NCBI GenBank assembly: GCA_934875675.1
Contig: CAKXIK010000019.1
Location: 1 to 47,915, forward strand
Length of the DNA: 47,915 nt
Reading direction: 5' to 3'
Origin: an uncultured bacterium
Lineage (GTDB): Bacteria; Bacillota; Clostridia; Oscillospirales; Acutalibacteraceae
Position numbers and translations under genes: made by a program. The notes below the pieces were generated by a model. It saw only the letters and a list, made by a program, of their open reading frames with translations. It searched no databases and had not been told where the DNA came from. Positions 1 through 8,058 of the stretch are shown here, one piece after another. Position 1 is the stretch's first letter. Every line of letters starts with the position of its first letter.

Positions 1-399
1 CACAGAGGCCGTCTGACCGGTAAAGCAACCCGCGGTAATGTAGTAAATTATGGTGATTTCGGTCTGCAGGCTCTTGAGCCGGCATGGATCACCTCCAACC
101 AGATCGAGGCGGCTCGTATCGCCATGACCCGTTACATCAAACGTGGCGGTCAGGTTTGGATTAAGATTTTCCCGGATAAGCCGATTACCGAAAAACCGGC
201 TGAAACCCGAATGGGTTCCGGTAAAGGCTCGCCCGAATATTGGGTAGCCGTTGTAAAACCAGGCAGAGTGATGTTTGAAATCGGCGGCATCGATGAGGCC
301 GTTGCAAGAGAAGCGCTCCGCCTTGCCGCAAACAAGCTGCCGATTAAGTGCAAGTTTGTTTGCAAGAATGACCAGGAAACGGGTGGTGAGCAAGAATGA
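1..399 (+). CDS. rplP: 50S ribosomal protein L16 (5' truncated by window)
   Basis: Large-subunit protein that binds 23S rRNA near the A site and peptidyl-transferase centre. The reading frame is open from base 1 (HRGRLTGKATRGN...), so the start codon lies before the window and about 132 C-terminal residues are present. Characteristic L16 blocks are visible: GDFGLQALEPAW, MTRYIKRGG, and RMGSGKGSPEYWVAVVKPG. The stop codon overlaps the rpmC start in an ATGA, which implies translational coupling. It is the first visible member of the S10/spc/alpha run that continues to rplQ. Confidence 0.97.
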   Translation, partial: HRGRLTGKATRGNVVNYGDFGLQALEPAWITSNQIEAARIAMTRYIKRGGQVWIKIFPDKPITEKPAETRMGSGKGSPEYWVAVVKPGRVMFEIGGIDEAVAREALRLAANKLPIKCKFVCKNDQETGGEQE

Positions 400-596
400 A
401 GGCCTCAGAGATCAGAGAGATGACCGCAGCAGAGCTTGAAAAGAAGCTTCAGGACCTCAAGGCCGAGCTTTTCAACCTGCGTTTTCAGCACGCCATTAAT
501 CAGCTCGATAACCCGATGCGCATCAGCGCCGTCAAGAAAGACATTGCCCGCGTCAAAACAATTTTGAACGAGATGTCTGACGACGCTCAGGCGTAA
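396..596 (+). CDS. rpmC: 50S ribosomal protein L29
   Basis: A 66-residue L29 of normal size, which sits by the polypeptide exit tunnel and forms part of the SRP and trigger-factor docking site. It begins MKASEIREMTAAELEKKL, the usual two-helix hairpin opening, and contains the family block LFNLRFQHA followed by the second helix with VKKDIARVKTIL. It overlaps rplP by 4 nt and is followed 17 nt later by rpsQ, the conserved L16-L29-S17 order. Confidence 0.97.
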   Translation: MKASEIREMTAAELEKKLQDLKAELFNLRFQHAINQLDNPMRISAVKKDIARVKTILNEMSDDAQA

Positions 597-613
597 CGAA
601 GGGAGGATTAGCT

Positions 614-871
614 GTGAACGACAGAAATAGCCGTAAGGTCGAAGTTGGCCATGTGGTCAGCAACAAAATGGACAAAACCATCGTCGTTGCAATTCAAGAT
701 AATGTGAAGCACCCGCTTTACAGTAAGATTGTGAAACGCACCGTGAAACTGAAGGCGCATGACGAAAACAATGAGTGCAATATCGGTGACCGCGTCCGCG
801 TGATGGAGACCCGTCCGCTTTCGAAAGAAAAAAGATGGCGTCTTGTTGAAATTATCGAAAGAGCGAAATAA
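614..871 (+). CDS. rpsQ: 30S ribosomal protein S17
   Basis: An 85-residue OB-fold protein that binds 16S rRNA helix 11 early in small-subunit assembly. It reads from a GTG codon preceded by GGGAGGATTAGCT; no ATG lies suitably downstream. Family blocks include VVSNKMDKTIVV, HPLYSKIVKRT and the C-terminal ETRPLSKEKRWRL. It sits between rpmC and rplN in the canonical spc gene order. Confidence 0.97.
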   Translation: MNDRNSRKVEVGHVVSNKMDKTIVVAIQDNVKHPLYSKIVKRTVKLKAHDENNECNIGDRVRVMETRPLSKEKRWRLVEIIERAK

Positions 872-901
872 TTCGGCTCTTTAGCAAAGGAGGAACGCAC
901 T

Positions 902-1270
902 GTGATACAGCAGCAGACCTTGCTTAATGTGGCCGACAACACCGGCGCGAAACAGCTCATGTGCATCCGCGTCCTTGGCGGCTCAGGCAGAAGGTATGGT
1001 AATATTGGTGACGTAATCGTGTGCTCCGTTAAAAAAGCGGCACCGGGCGGCACTGTGAAAAAAGGCGAAGTAGTTAAGGCGGTTATCGTCCGCACGGCAT
1101 TCGGCGTTCGCCGTGACGACGGAACGTATATCCGTTTCGACGAGAACGCGGCAGTCATCATTCGTGATGACAAGAATCCGCGCGGCACCCGCATCTTTGG
1201 GCCGGTGGCCCGTGAGCTCCGTGACAAGGATTATCTCAAGATCCTGTCCCTTGCTCCCGAAGTGCTTTAA
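902..1270 (+). CDS. rplN: 50S ribosomal protein L14
   Basis: A 122-residue L14, exactly the usual bacterial length, located at the subunit interface where it contacts 16S rRNA helix 14. It uses a GTG start after the Shine-Dalgarno AAAGGAGG. The family signature is clear: MIQQQTLLNVADNTGAK at the N terminus, then CIRVLGGS, KGEVVKAVIVRT and GTRIFGPVARELR. It is followed 15 nt later by rplX. Confidence 0.97.
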   Translation: MIQQQTLLNVADNTGAKQLMCIRVLGGSGRRYGNIGDVIVCSVKKAAPGGTVKKGEVVKAVIVRTAFGVRRDDGTYIRFDENAAVIIRDDKNPRGTRIFGPVARELRDKDYLKILSLAPEVL

Positions 1271-1285
1271 GGAGGTGCCCAGGAT

Positions 1286-1603
1286 ATGAATAAGGTTCAT
1301 GTAAAAACCGGAGATACCGTTAAGGTTCTCAGCGGTGAAGAAAAAGGCAAGCAGGGCAAAGTTGTCGCTGTCAGCCCCAAAGAGGGCAAGCTCATCATCG
1401 AAGGCGTTAACATGGTTTCCAAGCATGTGAAGCCCCGCCAGATGGGTCAGCAGGGCGGCATCATCAAAACCGAAGGCGCCATGTACGCCTGCAAGGTTCA
1501 GGTTGTTTGCCCGAAATGCAACGCTGCAGTCCGCACCGGCCGCAAGGTCTCTGAGGACGGCTCCAAGCTGCGCGTCTGCAAAAAGTGCGGCGAAACATTC
1601 TAA
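1286..1603 (+). CDS. rplX: 50S ribosomal protein L24
   Basis: A 105-residue L24, an early assembly initiator at the 5' domain of 23S rRNA. The N-terminal KOW motif is visible as GDTVKVLSGEEKGKQGKVVAV, followed by the IEGVNMVSKHVKP block. The C-terminal part carries two CxxC pairs (CPKC and CKKC), a zinc-ribbon-like feature common in many bacterial L24 proteins. The Shine-Dalgarno AAGGAGGTG lies upstream. Confidence 0.97.
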   Translation: MNKVHVKTGDTVKVLSGEEKGKQGKVVAVSPKEGKLIIEGVNMVSKHVKPRQMGQQGGIIKTEGAMYACKVQVVCPKCNAAVRTGRKVSEDGSKLRVCKKCGETF

Positions 1604-1617
1604 GAGGAGGGACGAAG

Positions 1618-2157
1618 ATGGCAACACTGAAGGAAACTTATAAAAGTGAAGTAGCGCCCGCCTTGATGAAGAAGTTTGGATACAAAAGCGTCATGCAGAT
1701 TCCGAAAATCGACAAGGTGGTCATCAATGTCGGCGCCGGCGAGGCCCGTGAAAATGCGAAGGTCATCGATTCAATCATGACTGATCTCTCCGCCATCACC
1801 GGCCAGCGCCCGATCGTTTGCAAGGCAAAGAAATCCGTTGCAAACTTTAAACTGCGCGAAGGCATGCCGATCGGCGTAAAGGTTACTCTGCGCGGCGAAA
1901 GAATGTATGAATTCATCGACCGCTTCTTCAACGTAGCGCTGCCTCGTGTCCGCGACTTCCGCGGCATCAGCGCAAATTCGTTTGACGGCCGCGGCAACTA
2001 CTGCGTGGGCGTCAAAGAGCAGCTCATCTTCCCGGAAATCGAGTACGATAAAATCGACACGGTTCGCGGAATGGATATCTGCTTTGTAACAACCGCAAAT
2101 ACCGACGAGGAAGCCCGCGAGCTGCTTACGCTGATGGGCGCCCCGTTTGTGAAGTAA
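1618..2157 (+). CDS. rplE: 50S ribosomal protein L5
   Basis: A 179-residue L5, the 5S-rRNA-binding protein of the central protuberance. The open frame extends upstream to 1585, but the ATG at 1618 is chosen. It has GAGGAGG in front of it and begins MATLKETYKSEVAPALMKKF, the normal L5 N terminus, and the upstream extension would overlap rplX. Conserved blocks include KIVIN-like VVINVG, GQRPIVCKAKKSVANFKLR and DFRGISANSFDGRGNY. Confidence 0.97.
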   Translation: MATLKETYKSEVAPALMKKFGYKSVMQIPKIDKVVINVGAGEARENAKVIDSIMTDLSAITGQRPIVCKAKKSVANFKLREGMPIGVKVTLRGERMYEFIDRFFNVALPRVRDFRGISANSFDGRGNYCVGVKEQLIFPEIEYDKIDTVRGMDICFVTTANTDEEARELLTLMGAPFVK

Positions 2158-2170
2158 GGAGGGATTTGTT

Positions 2171-2356
2171 GTGGCCAAAACATCAATGAAAATCAAACAG
2201 CAGCGCACCCAGAAGTATTCGACGCGCGCTTACAACCGCTGCAAAATCTGCGGTCGGCCGCACGCCTATCTTCGCAAGTTCGGCATTTGCCGCATTTGCT
2301 TCCGGGAACTTGCCTATAAGGGCGAAATCCCGGGCGTGAAAAAAGCCAGCTGGTAA
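2171..2356 (+). CDS. rpsN: 30S ribosomal protein S14, zinc-binding short form
   Basis: A 61-residue S14 of the short zinc type (often called type Z). It carries two cysteine pairs, C24/C27 in CKIC and C40/C43 in CRIC, that bind one zinc ion. The C-terminal block CFRELAYKGEIPGVKKASW is diagnostic. It starts with GTG after GGAGGG. The Cys-free paralogue that some Firmicutes express under zinc limitation is not in this window. Confidence 0.97.
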   Translation: MAKTSMKIKQQRTQKYSTRAYNRCKICGRPHAYLRKFGICRICFRELAYKGEIPGVKKASW

Positions 2357-2382
2357 ATGACGAAGCGAAGGAGGTAAACGGC

Positions 2383-2781
2383 ATGCAGATTACAGATACA
2401 ATCGCGGATCTGCTCACCCGGATTCGTAATGCGAATTCCGCGAAGCACGAGACCGTAGACATCCCCGCCTCGAACATGAAGAAGTCGATCGCACAGATCC
2501 TTCTTGATGAGGGCTATATCAAAAGCTACACCGTCGTCGAGGACGGCAAGCAGGGCATGATCCACATTGTGCTCAAATACAGCGCCGGCAAGATTCCGGT
2601 CATCAGCGGTCTGCGCAGAGTTTCCAAACCGGGCCTGCGCATTTACAGCGACGTTGAAAACATGCCCAAAGTGATGAAGGGACTCGGCATTGCGCTGATC
2701 TCCACTTCCAAGGGCATCATGACCGATCGCGAAGCCCGCAAACAGAACGTCGGCGGCGAAGTCCTGGCGTTCATCTGGTAA
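2383..2781 (+). CDS. rpsH: 30S ribosomal protein S8
   Basis: A 132-residue S8 of normal length, a primary 16S rRNA binding protein; in E. coli the same protein represses the spc operon. Visible blocks are the N-terminal ITDTIADLLTRIRNA and the C-terminal LGIALISTSKGIMTDREAR...GGEVLAFIW. A strong GAAGGAGG Shine-Dalgarno precedes the ATG. It lies 26 nt after rpsN and 16 nt before rplF. Confidence 0.97.
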   Translation: MQITDTIADLLTRIRNANSAKHETVDIPASNMKKSIAQILLDEGYIKSYTVVEDGKQGMIHIVLKYSAGKIPVISGLRRVSKPGLRIYSDVENMPKVMKGLGIALISTSKGIMTDREARKQNVGGEVLAFIW

Positions 2782-2797
2782 TTAAGGAGGTGCAAGA

Positions 2798-3346
2798 ATG
2801 TCTCGAATTGGAAGAAAGCCGATAAATATTCCCGCTGGCGTCGAGATCAAGCTCGACGGCAACGTTCTCACTGTCAAAGGCCCGAAGGGTACTCTGACGC
2901 AAAATGTGCATCCGGCTATGACCGTGAAAGTGGAAGGCAATGAGATCATTGTCACCCGCCCCGATGACACCAAGGAAAACCGCTCTCTGCACGGACTGAC
3001 CCGCACCATCGTCAGCAATATGGTTGAAGGCGTTGTGAAGCCCTTCACCAAAACGCTCGACGTTAACGGTGTTGGCTATCGTGTTCAGAAGCAGGGCAGC
3101 AAACTTGTGATGAACCTCGGTTACTCTCATCAGGTGATTATGGAGGAGACGGACGATATTAAGATCGATTGCCCGACTGCCAACCAGATCATTATTTCCG
3201 GTCCCGATAAACAGAAGGTCGGCCAGTTTGCAGCAGAAGTCCGCGAAAAGCGTCCGCCGGAGCCTTATAAGGGCAAGGGTATTAAGTACGCTGGAGAAGT
3301 TATCCGCCGCAAGGAAGGCAAGGCCGGTAAGGGCTCGAAGAAATAA
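2798..3346 (+). CDS. rplF: 50S ribosomal protein L6
   Basis: A 182-residue L6 with its two duplicated RNA-binding domains, located near the GTPase-associated centre. It begins MSRIGRKPINIPAGV and ends in the C-terminal signature RPPEPYKGKGIKYAGEVIRRKEGKAGK. The internal GVGYRVQ and LGYSH blocks mark the domain junction. It is preceded by AAGGAGGTG and followed 19 nt later by rplR. Confidence 0.97.
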   Translation: MSRIGRKPINIPAGVEIKLDGNVLTVKGPKGTLTQNVHPAMTVKVEGNEIIVTRPDDTKENRSLHGLTRTIVSNMVEGVVKPFTKTLDVNGVGYRVQKQGSKLVMNLGYSHQVIMEETDDIKIDCPTANQIIISGPDKQKVGQFAAEVREKRPPEPYKGKGIKYAGEVIRRKEGKAGKGSKK

Positions 3347-3365
3347 TGAAGGAGTGTGAATCACA

Positions 3366-3725
3366 ATGGTGAAAACGGTTGACAAGAACATCGCCAGACT
3401 GAACCGCCACAAGAGAGTGCGCGGTAAGATCAGCGGTACGGCTGAACGTCCGCGTCTGAACGTTTATCGCTCCACCAACAACATTTACGCCCAGTTGATT
3501 GACGATGTTAAGGGTATCACCCTTTGCACGGCATCCACACTGGACAAGGATTTTGAAGGCAACGGCGGAAACAAAGACGCTGCCCGCAAGGTCGGAGCGG
3601 CGATCGCGAAGATTGCTGCCGAAAAAGGAATCACCGAGGTCGTTTTTGACCGCGGCGGCTATATCTATCACGGCCGCGTCAAAGAGCTGGCCGAAGGCGC
3701 CCGTGAGGGTGGCCTCAAGTTCTGA
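3366..3725 (+). CDS. rplR: 50S ribosomal protein L18
   Basis: A 119-residue L18, which with L5 binds 5S rRNA in the central protuberance. Family blocks are RHKRVRGKISGTAERPRLNVYRS, the NNIYAQLIDD strand, and the C-terminal FDRGGYIYHGRVKELAEGAREGGL. The gene is of normal length and in canonical order between rplF and rpsE. Confidence 0.97.
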   Translation: MVKTVDKNIARLNRHKRVRGKISGTAERPRLNVYRSTNNIYAQLIDDVKGITLCTASTLDKDFEGNGGNKDAARKVGAAIAKIAAEKGITEVVFDRGGYIYHGRVKELAEGAREGGLKF

Positions 3726-3742
3726 TGAAGGAGGAGTAAACT

Positions 3743-4243
3743 TTGGCGACTCGTTATGACGCTTCTGCAACTGAAATGAAAGAGCGCGTTGTTGCCATTA
3801 ACCGCGTTTCTAAAACGGTTAAAGGCGGACGTATTTTCAAATTCGCCGCACTTGTTGTTGTCGGTGACGGCAACGGCAATGTCGGCTTTGGTATCGGCAA
3901 ATCCGGAGAAGTTCCGGATTCCATCCGCAAGGGTATCGAAGACGCGAAGAAAAACATGATTAAGGTTTCTCTCAACGGCTCCACGATCCCGCACGAGGTG
4001 CTCGGCGCTTACGGTGCCGGCCGTGTTCTGCTGAAACCCGCTGCTCCCGGTACCGGCGTTATTGCCGGCGGCCCGGTTCGTGCGGTGGTTGAAGCTGCCG
4101 GAATCAAGGACATCCGCACAAAGGCACTGCGTTCCAACAATCCGTGCAACGTAGTCCGTGCAACACTGGAGGGTCTTTCCCGCCTGCGCACTGCGGAAGA
4201 AGTCGCGGCTATCCGCGGCAAGTCCGTTTCCGATATTTTATAA
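3743..4243 (+). CDS. rpsE: 30S ribosomal protein S5
   Basis: A 166-residue S5, a small-subunit protein involved in decoding fidelity and mRNA unwinding at the entry site. It starts at TTG after GAAGGAGG. The order is the S5 N-terminal domain (KERVVAINRVSKTVKGGRIFKFAALVVVGDGNG, then GFGIGKSGEVP) followed by the S5 C-terminal domain (APGTGVIAGGPVRAV, GIKDIRTKALRSNNPCNVVRATLEGL). Confidence 0.97.
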   Translation: MATRYDASATEMKERVVAINRVSKTVKGGRIFKFAALVVVGDGNGNVGFGIGKSGEVPDSIRKGIEDAKKNMIKVSLNGSTIPHEVLGAYGAGRVLLKPAAPGTGVIAGGPVRAVVEAAGIKDIRTKALRSNNPCNVVRATLEGLSRLRTAEEVAAIRGKSVSDIL

Positions 4244-4261
4244 TCAGGGGAGGATGCAATA

Positions 4262-4441
4262 ATGGCACAGCTTAACATTAAACTTGCAAAGAGCCTCATC
4301 GGCTGCAAAGACGACCAGATTGCAACTGCCCATTCTCTTGGCCTGCGCAAGGTTGGCGACTGCACCACGCAGCCCGACAATGCCCAGACAAAAGGCAAGG
4401 TGGCAAAAATCGTCCACCTCATCGAGGTAAGCGAAGCATAA
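4262..4441 (+). CDS. rpmD: 50S ribosomal protein L30
   Basis: A 59-residue L30 beginning MAQLNIKLAKSLIGC with the conserved LGLRKVG turn and the C-terminal VAKIVHLIEV strand. The gene is short but shows the expected size and position between rpsE and rplO, with GGGGAGG upstream. L30 contacts 23S rRNA near the 5S region. Confidence 0.95.
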   Translation: MAQLNIKLAKSLIGCKDDQIATAHSLGLRKVGDCTTQPDNAQTKGKVAKIVHLIEVSEA

Positions 4442-4460
4442 GCAAGGAGGTGCAAACAAG

Positions 4461-4901
4461 ATGAATCTGCACGATCTTACTGCGGTGCCTGGCTCCAAAA
4501 AGGAAGTCAAGCGCATCGGCAGAGGTTACGGCTCCGGCAACGGTAAAACTGCCGGTAAAGGTCACAAGGGTCAAAAGGCTCGCGCCGGTCACGGTATGCG
4601 ACCTGGCTTTGAAGGCGGCCAGATGCCTCTTCAGAGAAGAATTCCAAAAAGAGGATTCAACAATATTTTCGCCAAAACAGTTGCAGCTGTTAATGTGAAC
4701 GCTCTCAATTGCTTTGAGGACGGCGCAACGGTTGACATTGCAGCAATGGTAAAAGCAGGGCTCGTTAAGGGCGCTTTTGACAGTGTTAAAATCCTTGGCG
4801 AAGGCGACCTTTCCAAAAAACTGACGGTTCAGGTTTCTGCATTCTCCGCTGGAGCAAAGCAGAAAATTGAGGCGGCCGGCGGAAAGGCCGAGGTGATCTG
4901 A
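4461..4901 (+). CDS. rplO: 50S ribosomal protein L15
   Basis: A 146-residue L15. The N-terminal glycine- and lysine-rich extension that threads into 23S rRNA is obvious (GRGYGSGNGKTAGKGHKGQKAR), followed by the family block GFEGGQMPLQRRIPKRGF and the globular C-terminal domain. Its TGA stop lies one base before the secY TTG start, so secY is probably translationally coupled to it. Confidence 0.96.
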   Translation: MNLHDLTAVPGSKKEVKRIGRGYGSGNGKTAGKGHKGQKARAGHGMRPGFEGGQMPLQRRIPKRGFNNIFAKTVAAVNVNALNCFEDGATVDIAAMVKAGLVKGAFDSVKILGEGDLSKKLTVQVSAFSAGAKQKIEAAGGKAEVI

Positions 4902-4902
4902 A

Positions 4903-6273
4903 TTGTTTCAAACCATTCGAAATGCATGGAAGATCCCGGAGCTTCGCAAAAAGCTTCTTTTCACTCTGATGATCATCGTCATTTTCCGTATTGGTGCAGC
5001 AATTCCGGTCCCGTTTTTGAACGTTACAGTACTCAAGGAGCTGATGGAGCCGCTCAATGACCCGACAGCTTCGGGCGCGGGCAACTCCCTGCTTGGTTTC
5101 CTGAACATTATGTCCGGCGGCGCGTTCAGCAACGCAACGATCTTCGCAATGTCGATCACGCCGTACATCAATGCGTCGATTATCATTCAGCTTCTTACGG
5201 TTGCGATTCCTGCCCTTGGCCGCATGGCAAAGGAAGGCGAAGAGGGCCGCAAAAAGCTTGGAACCATCACGCGCTATACCACCGTTGGTCTTGGATTACT
5301 GCAGGGCTTTGCATATTATATGTACCTGCGCAACACCAATGCGAACGCAAATGGAACCGCGCTTTCCGGCTACATTGTTGATGCACCGTTCCGCGATGGT
5401 TTTGCGGGCGTGTTCGTCGCCGTCACCATCGTGCTGATCTTTACGGCTGGCACGGCGCTGATGATGTGGTTGGGCGAGCAGGTCAACCAGTTCGGTATCG
5501 GCAACGGTATTTCGATTCTGTTGTTTGCAGGTATCGTGTCCCGCCTGCCAACCACCGTGGCAACGTTCTGGGAGTACTTTAAAATGGCTTCCCAGGGCGG
5601 CGCTTACACCAAGTATTATTTCCTGGTGCCGCTGGTGATCGCGCTGTTCCTTGCGCTGATCTGGGTTATCGTTTTCATGAACGATGCAGAGCGCCGTGTG
5701 CCGATTCAGTACGCAAAGCGTGTGGTCGGCCGCAAAATGTATGGCGGCCAGAGCACCCATATGCCCATTAAGGTGAGCATGAGCGGTGTTATGCCGATCA
5801 TCTTTGCAAGCTCGATTCTTTCGATTCCGAGCACGATTAAAATGTTTTGGACTCCGGCCACCGATTCGTTCGGAGCCAAGGTTCTCAACGCACTGAGCCC
5901 CACAGGCTGGATTTATTCCGTGCTTTATTTCATTTTAATTATCGCGTTTGCATATTTTTATACGGCTATCCAGTATAACCCAATGGAAATGGCCAATAAT
6001 CTCAGAAAGAACAACGGCGCAATCCCTGGCATTCGCCCAGGCAAGCCAACCTCCGATTATCTTGCTAAGATCCTTGGCAAGATCACGCTGATCGGTGCGC
6101 TGTTCCTCGCGGTGATCGCAATTCTGCCGATCGTGACTGCTTCTGCAACGGGCATGAACGTTTCTCTTGGCGGAACCTCTGTCATCATTCTGGTCGGTGT
6201 TGCGCTCGAAACGATGCGCCAGATCGAGTCCCAGATGCTGATGCGTCACTATAAGGGCTTTTTGGATAACTAA
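4903..6273 (+). CDS. secY: Preprotein translocase channel subunit SecY
   Basis: A 456-residue SecY, the pore of the SecYEG protein-export channel, with about ten membrane helices. The start is TTG, one base after the rplO stop. Signature segments are the N-terminal IPELRKKLLFTLMIIVIFRIGAAIPVP, the plug-region GGAFSNATIFAMSITPYINASIIIQLL, the cytoplasmic RRVPIQYAKRVVGRKMYGGQSTHMPIKV loop that contacts SecA and the ribosome, and the C-terminal GTSVIILVGVALETMRQIESQMLMRHYKGF. Location between rplO and adk is the standard arrangement. Confidence 0.97.
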   Translation: MFQTIRNAWKIPELRKKLLFTLMIIVIFRIGAAIPVPFLNVTVLKELMEPLNDPTASGAGNSLLGFLNIMSGGAFSNATIFAMSITPYINASIIIQLLTVAIPALGRMAKEGEEGRKKLGTITRYTTVGLGLLQGFAYYMYLRNTNANANGTALSGYIVDAPFRDGFAGVFVAVTIVLIFTAGTALMMWLGEQVNQFGIGNGISILLFAGIVSRLPTTVATFWEYFKMASQGGAYTKYYFLVPLVIALFLALIWVIVFMNDAERRVPIQYAKRVVGRKMYGGQSTHMPIKVSMSGVMPIIFASSILSIPSTIKMFWTPATDSFGAKVLNALSPTGWIYSVLYFILIIAFAYFYTAIQYNPMEMANNLRKNNGAIPGIRPGKPTSDYLAKILGKITLIGALFLAVIAILPIVTASATGMNVSLGGTSVIILVGVALETMRQIESQMLMRHYKGFLDN

Positions 6274-6310
6274 GCAAAACGGGAAGAAGGCAAAAGTCCC
6301 TTCTTTCAAA

Positions 6311-6346
6311 CGGAGTGATTGCCCGGATTACCGGGCAGCATCTCCG
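6311..6346 (+). other. Hairpin in the secY-adk spacer
   Basis: The arms CGGAG..GAT..GCCCGG and CCGGGC..ATC..CTCCG pair around an ATTA loop, with a perfect 6-bp GC core. A smaller hairpin (AAGAAGG / CCTTCTT, 6284-6305) lies just before it. Neither is followed by a U tract, so they are not classical terminators. They may instead affect mRNA processing or stability between secY and adk. The structure is seen in the sequence; any role is inference. Confidence 0.5.
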
Positions 6347-6372
6347 CATTATAAGAAAGGGAGTGTAGCATT

Positions 6373-7005
6373 ATGAATCTGATTCTTCTCGGCGCTCCCG
6401 GCGCCGGAAAAGGAACGCAGGCAGAAGTGATCTGCAACAAGCTTTCCATTCCCGCAATCTCTACAGGAAATATGATCCGCGCAGCGCTCAAAAGCGGTTC
6501 TGAGCTGGGCAAAAAGGTGCAATCCTATATGGATGCCGGTGAACTGGTTCCCGATGAGGTGGTCATTGCCATCATTCGTGAACGGCTTGCCGAGCCCGAT
6601 TGTGAGGGCGGATTTGTGCTCGATGGTTTTCCGAGAACCATTGCTCAGGCTGAGGCACTGGACAAAATGGGTATAAAGATTGACCGTGTCATCGATATCG
6701 ATGTTTCCGATGATCGCATCATTGCCCGTATGTCCGGACGCCGTGTCTGCGAAAAATGCGGCGCAAGCTACCACCTGCTTTACAAACAACCAAAGCAGGA
6801 AGGAACCTGTGATGCATGTGCAGGCACCCTTGTTCAGCGCAAGGATGACCACCCCGACACCGTCGCGCAGCGTCTGCGAGTTTATCACGAGCAGACCGAG
6901 CCGCTGAAGGAGTACTACGCAAAGCAAAACAAGCTCAGGGTTGTGGAAGGCCAGGAAGATGTGGCCGATACTACAAAGCTGACGCTTGAAGCTTTGGAGG
7001 CGTAA
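6373..7005 (+). CDS. adk: Adenylate kinase, zinc-LID type
   Basis: A 210-residue adenylate kinase (ATP + AMP to 2 ADP). The P-loop GAPGAGKGT lies at residues 7-15, the AMP-binding segment STGNMIRAA near 30-38, and DGFPRT near 84-89. The LID domain carries four cysteines (C126, C129, C146, C149), the structural zinc site typical of Gram-positive enzymes. The start at 6373 follows GAAAGGGAG. It sits downstream of secY and 7 nt before map, the usual secY-adk-map order. Confidence 0.97.
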   Translation: MNLILLGAPGAGKGTQAEVICNKLSIPAISTGNMIRAALKSGSELGKKVQSYMDAGELVPDEVVIAIIRERLAEPDCEGGFVLDGFPRTIAQAEALDKMGIKIDRVIDIDVSDDRIIARMSGRRVCEKCGASYHLLYKQPKQEGTCDACAGTLVQRKDDHPDTVAQRLRVYHEQTEPLKEYYAKQNKLRVVEGQEDVADTTKLTLEALEA

Positions 7006-7012
7006 TTAAATT

Positions 7013-7762
7013 ATGATCGTTCTGAAAACAAGCCGCGAGATCGGACTCATGCGGCAGGCGGGCAGAATTTCTTCCCGCGCGCTTAAGCTGGCAGGAGAAG
7101 CGGTTGAGCCCGGCATTTCAACAGCCGAAATCGACCGGATTGCCCGCAAGTATATCGAAAGTCAGGGTGCAAAACCCTCCTTCCTCGGTTACGAAGGGTA
7201 TCCCGCCACAGCATGCATCTCGGTCAACGATCAGGTCATCCACGGCATACCAGGGCACCGTATCTTAAAGCAGGGAGATATCGTGAGTATCGACGTCGGA
7301 GCTTTTTTGGAAGGCTTCCACGGCGACAACGCATGGACGTTTGCCTGCGGAGATGTGAGCCGTGAAGCACAGGATTTGATGGACGCAACCAGAGAAGGCC
7401 TGTTTGCCGGAATTGCTCAGGCGCTTGCCGGTCACCGGATTGGTGATATCGGCAGTGCGGTGCAAGAGTATGTTGAGGCGCGCGGTTACTCGGTGGTACG
7501 GCAGTTTGTCGGTCACGGAGTAGGCGCGAGCATGCACGAGGCTCCCGAGGTTCCAAACTTCGGCACGCCCGGTCGGGGAGTGCGACTCCTGCCGGGAATG
7601 ACAATTGCCATCGAACCGATGGTCAACGCCGGAACAAAAGACGTTGTCGTCCAAAAGGACGGCTGGACCACCGTGACCGCCGACGGGAAACTTTCGGCGC
7701 ACTTTGAACACACCATTGCGGTCACTTCGAACGGACCGGTGATTCTCACCCTTCCGGATTAA
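7013..7762 (+). CDS. map: Methionine aminopeptidase, type I
   Basis: A 249-residue type I methionine aminopeptidase that removes the initiator methionine from nascent proteins in the cytoplasm. The five metal ligands of the pita-bread fold can be placed: D94 and D105 (SIDVGAFLEGFHGDNAWT), H168 (QFVGHGVG), E201 (IAIEPM) and E232 (FEHTIAV). There is no N-terminal zinc-finger extension, as expected for bacteria. The gene follows adk closely and precedes a KOW-domain gene by 11 nt. Confidence 0.97.
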   Translation: MIVLKTSREIGLMRQAGRISSRALKLAGEAVEPGISTAEIDRIARKYIESQGAKPSFLGYEGYPATACISVNDQVIHGIPGHRILKQGDIVSIDVGAFLEGFHGDNAWTFACGDVSREAQDLMDATREGLFAGIAQALAGHRIGDIGSAVQEYVEARGYSVVRQFVGHGVGASMHEAPEVPNFGTPGRGVRLLPGMTIAIEPMVNAGTKDVVVQKDGWTTVTADGKLSAHFEHTIAVTSNGPVILTLPD

Positions 7763-7773
7763 GGAGGAAAGCA

Positions 7774-8058
7774 ATGGAGTTGTGCAGAGGCAGAGTGGTG
7801 ATTTCCAAAGCGGGGCATGACAAAGGCCTTGCACTGGTGGTTCTGGCAGCAGAGCCGGGTGCGGTGCTGGTGTGCAACGGGAAAACCCGACCGCTGGAAA
7901 GACCCAAGCAAAAAAATCCTCTTCACTTAGCGCCCACAAAAGCGTGCATTGCAGAGGAATCGATGGCAACGAATCGTGAAATCCGCAGTGCGCTGCGGGA
8001 ATTGTTCCCCACTGCTGTGACACATGAGGAGGAATCATTTTGTCGAAACAAGACATGA
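7774..8058 (+). CDS. KOW-domain RNA-binding protein (L14e/L6e-like)
   Basis: A 94-residue protein whose first half (CRGRVVISKAGHDKGLALVVL) is a KOW motif of the kind found in archaeal and eukaryotic L14e/L6e/L27e. A basic linker (RPLERPKQKNPLHL) and a helical tail follow. Short proteins of this type occur between map and infA in many Firmicutes. The position in the translation operon suggests binding to rRNA or the ribosome, but the exact role is not established. The 3' end overlaps infA by 19 nt in another frame, which points to translational coupling. Confidence 0.82.
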   Translation: MELCRGRVVISKAGHDKGLALVVLAAEPGAVLVCNGKTRPLERPKQKNPLHLAPTKACIAEESMATNREIRSALRELFPTAVTHEEESFCRNKT

